Source: Pannonibacter sp. XCT-53 (GTDB lineage Bacteria > Pseudomonadota > Alphaproteobacteria > Rhizobiales > Stappiaceae). Taken from it: a DNA stretch of 64,000 nucleotides. Under the pieces are notes generated by a model that made no database searches, had not been told where the DNA came from, and saw nothing but the letters and a program-made list of their open reading frames with translations. The stretch is taken from positions 272,525-336,524 of the forward strand of contig NZ_JAABLQ010000003.1 in NCBI RefSeq assembly GCF_009915765.1, in the 5' to 3' direction. The translations under genes were made by a program, and so were the position numbers. Below are positions 62,289-64,000 of the stretch, in pieces (the stretch's first letter is position 1; each line of letters opens with the position of its first letter).

Positions 62289-63424
62289 CCGAGGTCGTGA
62301 TTGTCGCGGCGCGCCGCTCGCCGGTCGCCCCCAGGGGCGGCGCCCTGTCGCGGCTGGATCTCGCCGGTCTCGCCGCGCCGGTGGTGCAGGCCGTGCTGCA
62401 GGACGCGGGCCTTGATGCCGCGCGCGTTGACGACATCGTGCTCGGCAATGCGCTCGGCGCCGGGGGCAATCCGGCCCGGCTGGTGGGGCTGGCGGCCGGT
62501 CTGCCCGATCACGTCTCCGGCCTCAGCATCGACCGCCAGTGCTGCAGCGGGCTTGATGCGGTGGTGCTTGCCGCGCGCAGCATCCGCGCCGGTGACTGTG
62601 ACCTCGTGCTGGCCGGCGGGGTGGAGAGCTACAGCCGGTCGCCGATCCGGGCGCACCGGCCGCTCGACCCGGGCGGCCAGCCCGTGCCCTATGACCGGCC
62701 GGCCTTCGTCGCCGATCCGGCGCGCGATCCCGATCCGCTTGTGGCCGCTGCACATCTTGCGCAGTCCGACGGCTGGTTGCGCAGTGCGCAGGAGGACCAT
62801 GCCATGGCCAGCCACAAAAAGGCGCTGATGGCGGAGACGGCAGGACATCTGGCCGGGGAACTGGTGCCGCTGGCCGGTTTGGCGCGCGACAGCTTTGCCC
62901 GCGCTCTCGATCCGGTCCTCCTGCGTCGGCTGAAGCCGCTGGCCGGGACGGCCGGACACGCGCTGACAGCGGCCACGGTGGCGGTGGAGGCCGACGCGGC
63001 TGCCCTCCTTCTCCTGGCCAGCCGGTCGAGGGCAGAGGCACTCGGGCTTCCGGTCCTGGCGGTCCAGGTGGGGGCGGTGCAGTCCGGAGGACGTCCGGAA
63101 GACCCGGCCCTGGTTCCACGGCAGGCGATTGCGGATCTTCTTGCCCGGCTGGGCTGGACGGCCCGATCGGTTGCCCGCGTCGAACTGATGGAGGCCTTTG
63201 CCGTGCAGGCACTGGCCTGCCTGAAGGACATGGACCTGCCGCCCGAGGCGGTCAACGCGGGCGGGGGTGCCCTCGCCCGGGGCCATCCCATCGGGGCGTC
63301 CGGCGCGATCCTGCTGGTGCGGCTCGTGCATGAGCTGCAGCGCCTGTCTGCCGGTGACAGGGGTCTTGCCGCAATTGCCGCGGTCGGCGGTCTGGCGACG
63401 GCGGTGGCCCTGCGCCGGCCTTGA
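62285..63424 (+). CDS. Thiolase-fold protein of the biotin operon, catalytically atypical
   Basis: A 379-residue acetyl-CoA acetyltransferase-family protein. The nucleophile Cys86 (RQCCSGLDAV) and the His of GHPIGASG (His334) are present. The NEAF motif reads MEAF (residues 302-305), and the C-terminal CxGGG Cys is replaced by Ala in IAAVGGLATA (about 365-366). It may therefore not carry out ordinary thiolysis. TTG 62285 overlaps the ligase stop. Part of bioMNY operon; resembles the YhfS position in Bacillus. Confidence 0.85.
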   Translation: MTEVVIVAARRSPVAPRGGALSRLDLAGLAAPVVQAVLQDAGLDAARVDDIVLGNALGAGGNPARLVGLAAGLPDHVSGLSIDRQCCSGLDAVVLAARSIRAGDCDLVLAGGVESYSRSPIRAHRPLDPGGQPVPYDRPAFVADPARDPDPLVAAAHLAQSDGWLRSAQEDHAMASHKKALMAETAGHLAGELVPLAGLARDSFARALDPVLLRRLKPLAGTAGHALTAATVAVEADAAALLLLASRSRAEALGLPVLAVQVGAVQSGGRPEDPALVPRQAIADLLARLGWTARSVARVELMEAFAVQALACLKDMDLPPEAVNAGGGALARGHPIGASGAILLVRLVHELQRLSAGDRGLAAIAAVGGLATAVALRRP

Positions 63425-63712
63425 GGCCGGGCGCGGATGCCAGGCGCACAGGTGCGCGCGTGGGGTCTGGCAACGGATCTCGCCCCGGATCTGGCCCCCG
63501 ATCTGGCCGCAGTCAGGGCCATTTCGGCGCCGGGAACCAGCCCGAGGGGCCACCCCATGTTGCGTCGCACATTTCTTTTGCTCAGGATGTTGATAAGGGT
63601 CCTGCGAAATTTATTTATATATTTCAATGCTCTGGCCTGTTGATGGCGGGTGCCTGTCCACAGGCTGGGTGCAGAATTTTTTGCGATGCGCGAACTTTTT
63701 CAAAATTGTCGA
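63425..63712. other. Spacer and upstream AT-rich (UP-like) region of the rRNA promoter
   Basis: No gene seen. Three 12-bp units (GGATCTSGCCCC type) occupy 63475-63510. An AT-rich tract (63607-63626) and gaactttttcaaaattgtcga (63691-63711) lie before the -35 box and would serve as an UP element. GCCTG/CAGGC (63652-63665) makes a small stem followed by six T residues (63677-63682), a possible terminator of the bio operon. Confidence 0.5.
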
Positions 63713-63742
63713 TTGACGGATTGGGGTTTGGCCCCCTATAAG
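63713..63742 (+). promoter_or_regulatory. rRNA promoter P1
   Basis: TTGACG (63713-63718), 18-bp spacer, TATAAG (63737-63742). Strong AT-rich sequence lies directly upstream. Confidence 0.75.
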
Positions 63743-63812
63743 CTGGCTCATCGACGGCGGCAACGTCGCTGGCGACGGGGCCTTGCGCTCCAAAATTTCT
63801 GAAAAATGCGGC

Positions 63813-63841
63813 TTGACTGCCGGCGTGAAAACCCGGATAAG
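63813..63841 (+). promoter_or_regulatory. rRNA promoter P2 (putative)
   Basis: TTGACT (63813-63818), 17-bp spacer, GATAAG (63836-63841), exactly 100 bp after P1's -35 box. Confidence 0.55.
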
Positions 63842-63862
63842 GCGGCCTCGTTCTTCGGACGG

Positions 63863-63896
63863 CTAACCGAGAGATTGGTTAGGTTCTTTGACAATT
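63863..63896 (+). promoter_or_regulatory. boxB/boxA antitermination signal of the rRNA leader
   Basis: boxB-like stem CTAACC (63863-63868) and GGTTAG (63877-63882) with an 8-nt loop; boxA-like GGTTCTTTGACAATT overlaps it at 63882-63896, close to the Escherichia coli rrn boxA TGCTCTTTAACAATT. Confidence 0.8.
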
Positions 63897-64000
63897 AGGA
63901 TTTTGAAGGAAGGGAAGCGTGGCCGGCGTTGTTCTTGCGCGGCTGGGTCTCGAGAGGGGCCTGGCGCGGAGCAAGAGTTACGGCAGGTACGCTACTTTCT

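Larger units (their letters stand above)
63743..64000 (+). ncRNA. Leader of an rRNA operon (16S gene beyond the window)
   Basis: The transcribed leader runs to the window end. It carries the boxB/boxA element and the text following it (gaaggaagggaagcgtgg) is like rhizobial rrn leaders just upstream of 16S rRNA. The conserved 16S 5' sequence (agagtttgatc) is not reached. Confidence 0.75.

Noticed and set aside
63437..63643. Short plus-strand frame after the thiolase gene
   Set aside because: It reads through a 12-bp tandem repeat (DLAPDLAPDLA), has no ribosome-binding site and ends in the AT-rich spacer before the rRNA promoter.

Overview
The window is GC-rich chromosomal DNA from an alphaproteobacterium, most likely of the Hyphomicrobiales (rhizobial) lineage and plausibly a Stappiaceae-type marine or soil organism. 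Evidence: the CenR/OtpR response regulator paired with a small cyclic-nucleotide-binding protein, the roughly 1600-residue NAD-glutamate dehydrogenase, the ccmABCDG layout, the N-terminally hydrophobic FtsK and the rRNA leader style. The order is a fairly confident inference, the family only a guess. I saw no tRNA, insertion sequence, prophage or CRISPR array.

Layout. 1-3.7 kb: tail of a DUF2125 gene, cenR with its cyclic-nucleotide partner, an L,D-transpeptidase and a neutral zinc metallopeptidase. 3.8-7.3 kb: dapF-mtaB-ftsY. 7.4-11 kb: a hypothetical gene, a GNAT enzyme, an EamA transporter, a citrate-lyase-like CoA ester lyase and a DUF1737 gene, with interspersed-repeat relics. 11-13.4 kb: leuD, argC and an AhpD-like peroxidase (minus strand). 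13.5-19.8 kb: giant NAD-GDH and an MFS transporter. 19.9-28.6 kb: minus-strand chemoreceptor, purH, heparinase-like protein, RsmB-type rRNA methyltransferase and htpX. 28.7-36.5 kb: SdhAF4-like gene with a His/Asp-rich head, a DapC-like aminotransferase, ftsK, lolA, an ATP-grasp ligase of unknown substrate and an orphan msrQ. 36.6-42.6 kb: acnA and acnB divergently arranged. 42.8-48.1 kb: ccmABCDG, a DUF1223 gene and a CDF metal transporter. 48.2-50.5 kb: a repeat-rich spacer and the glnK-amtB nitrogen operon with a near-consensus sigma-54 promoter. 50.7-58.4 kb: small metabolic genes, a soluble hybrid histidine kinase, an AEC transporter, gluQ and an AlkA-type glycosylase. 58.6-63.4 kb: a biotin-uptake operon bioMNY coupled to an acyl-CoA ligase and an atypical thiolase. 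63.7-64.0 kb: two tandem promoters and the boxB/boxA leader of an rRNA operon whose 16S gene lies just past the end.

Functional themes are core carbon and nitrogen metabolism (both aconitases, NAD-GDH, GlnK/AmtB), cytochrome c maturation, cell envelope and division (FtsY, FtsK, LolA, L,D-transpeptidase, PAP2 phosphatase) and biotin supply. The most unusual points are the bioMNY-ligase-thiolase operon whose thiolase lacks two expected catalytic residues, an acnB gene bracketed by a perfect 13-bp direct repeat, the His/Asp-rich SdhAF4-like protein, the unassigned ATP-grasp ligase, and many intergenic tandem repeats of 10-18 bp period, including a six-copy 11-bp array beside a 31-32-bp array near 48.2-48.4 kb.
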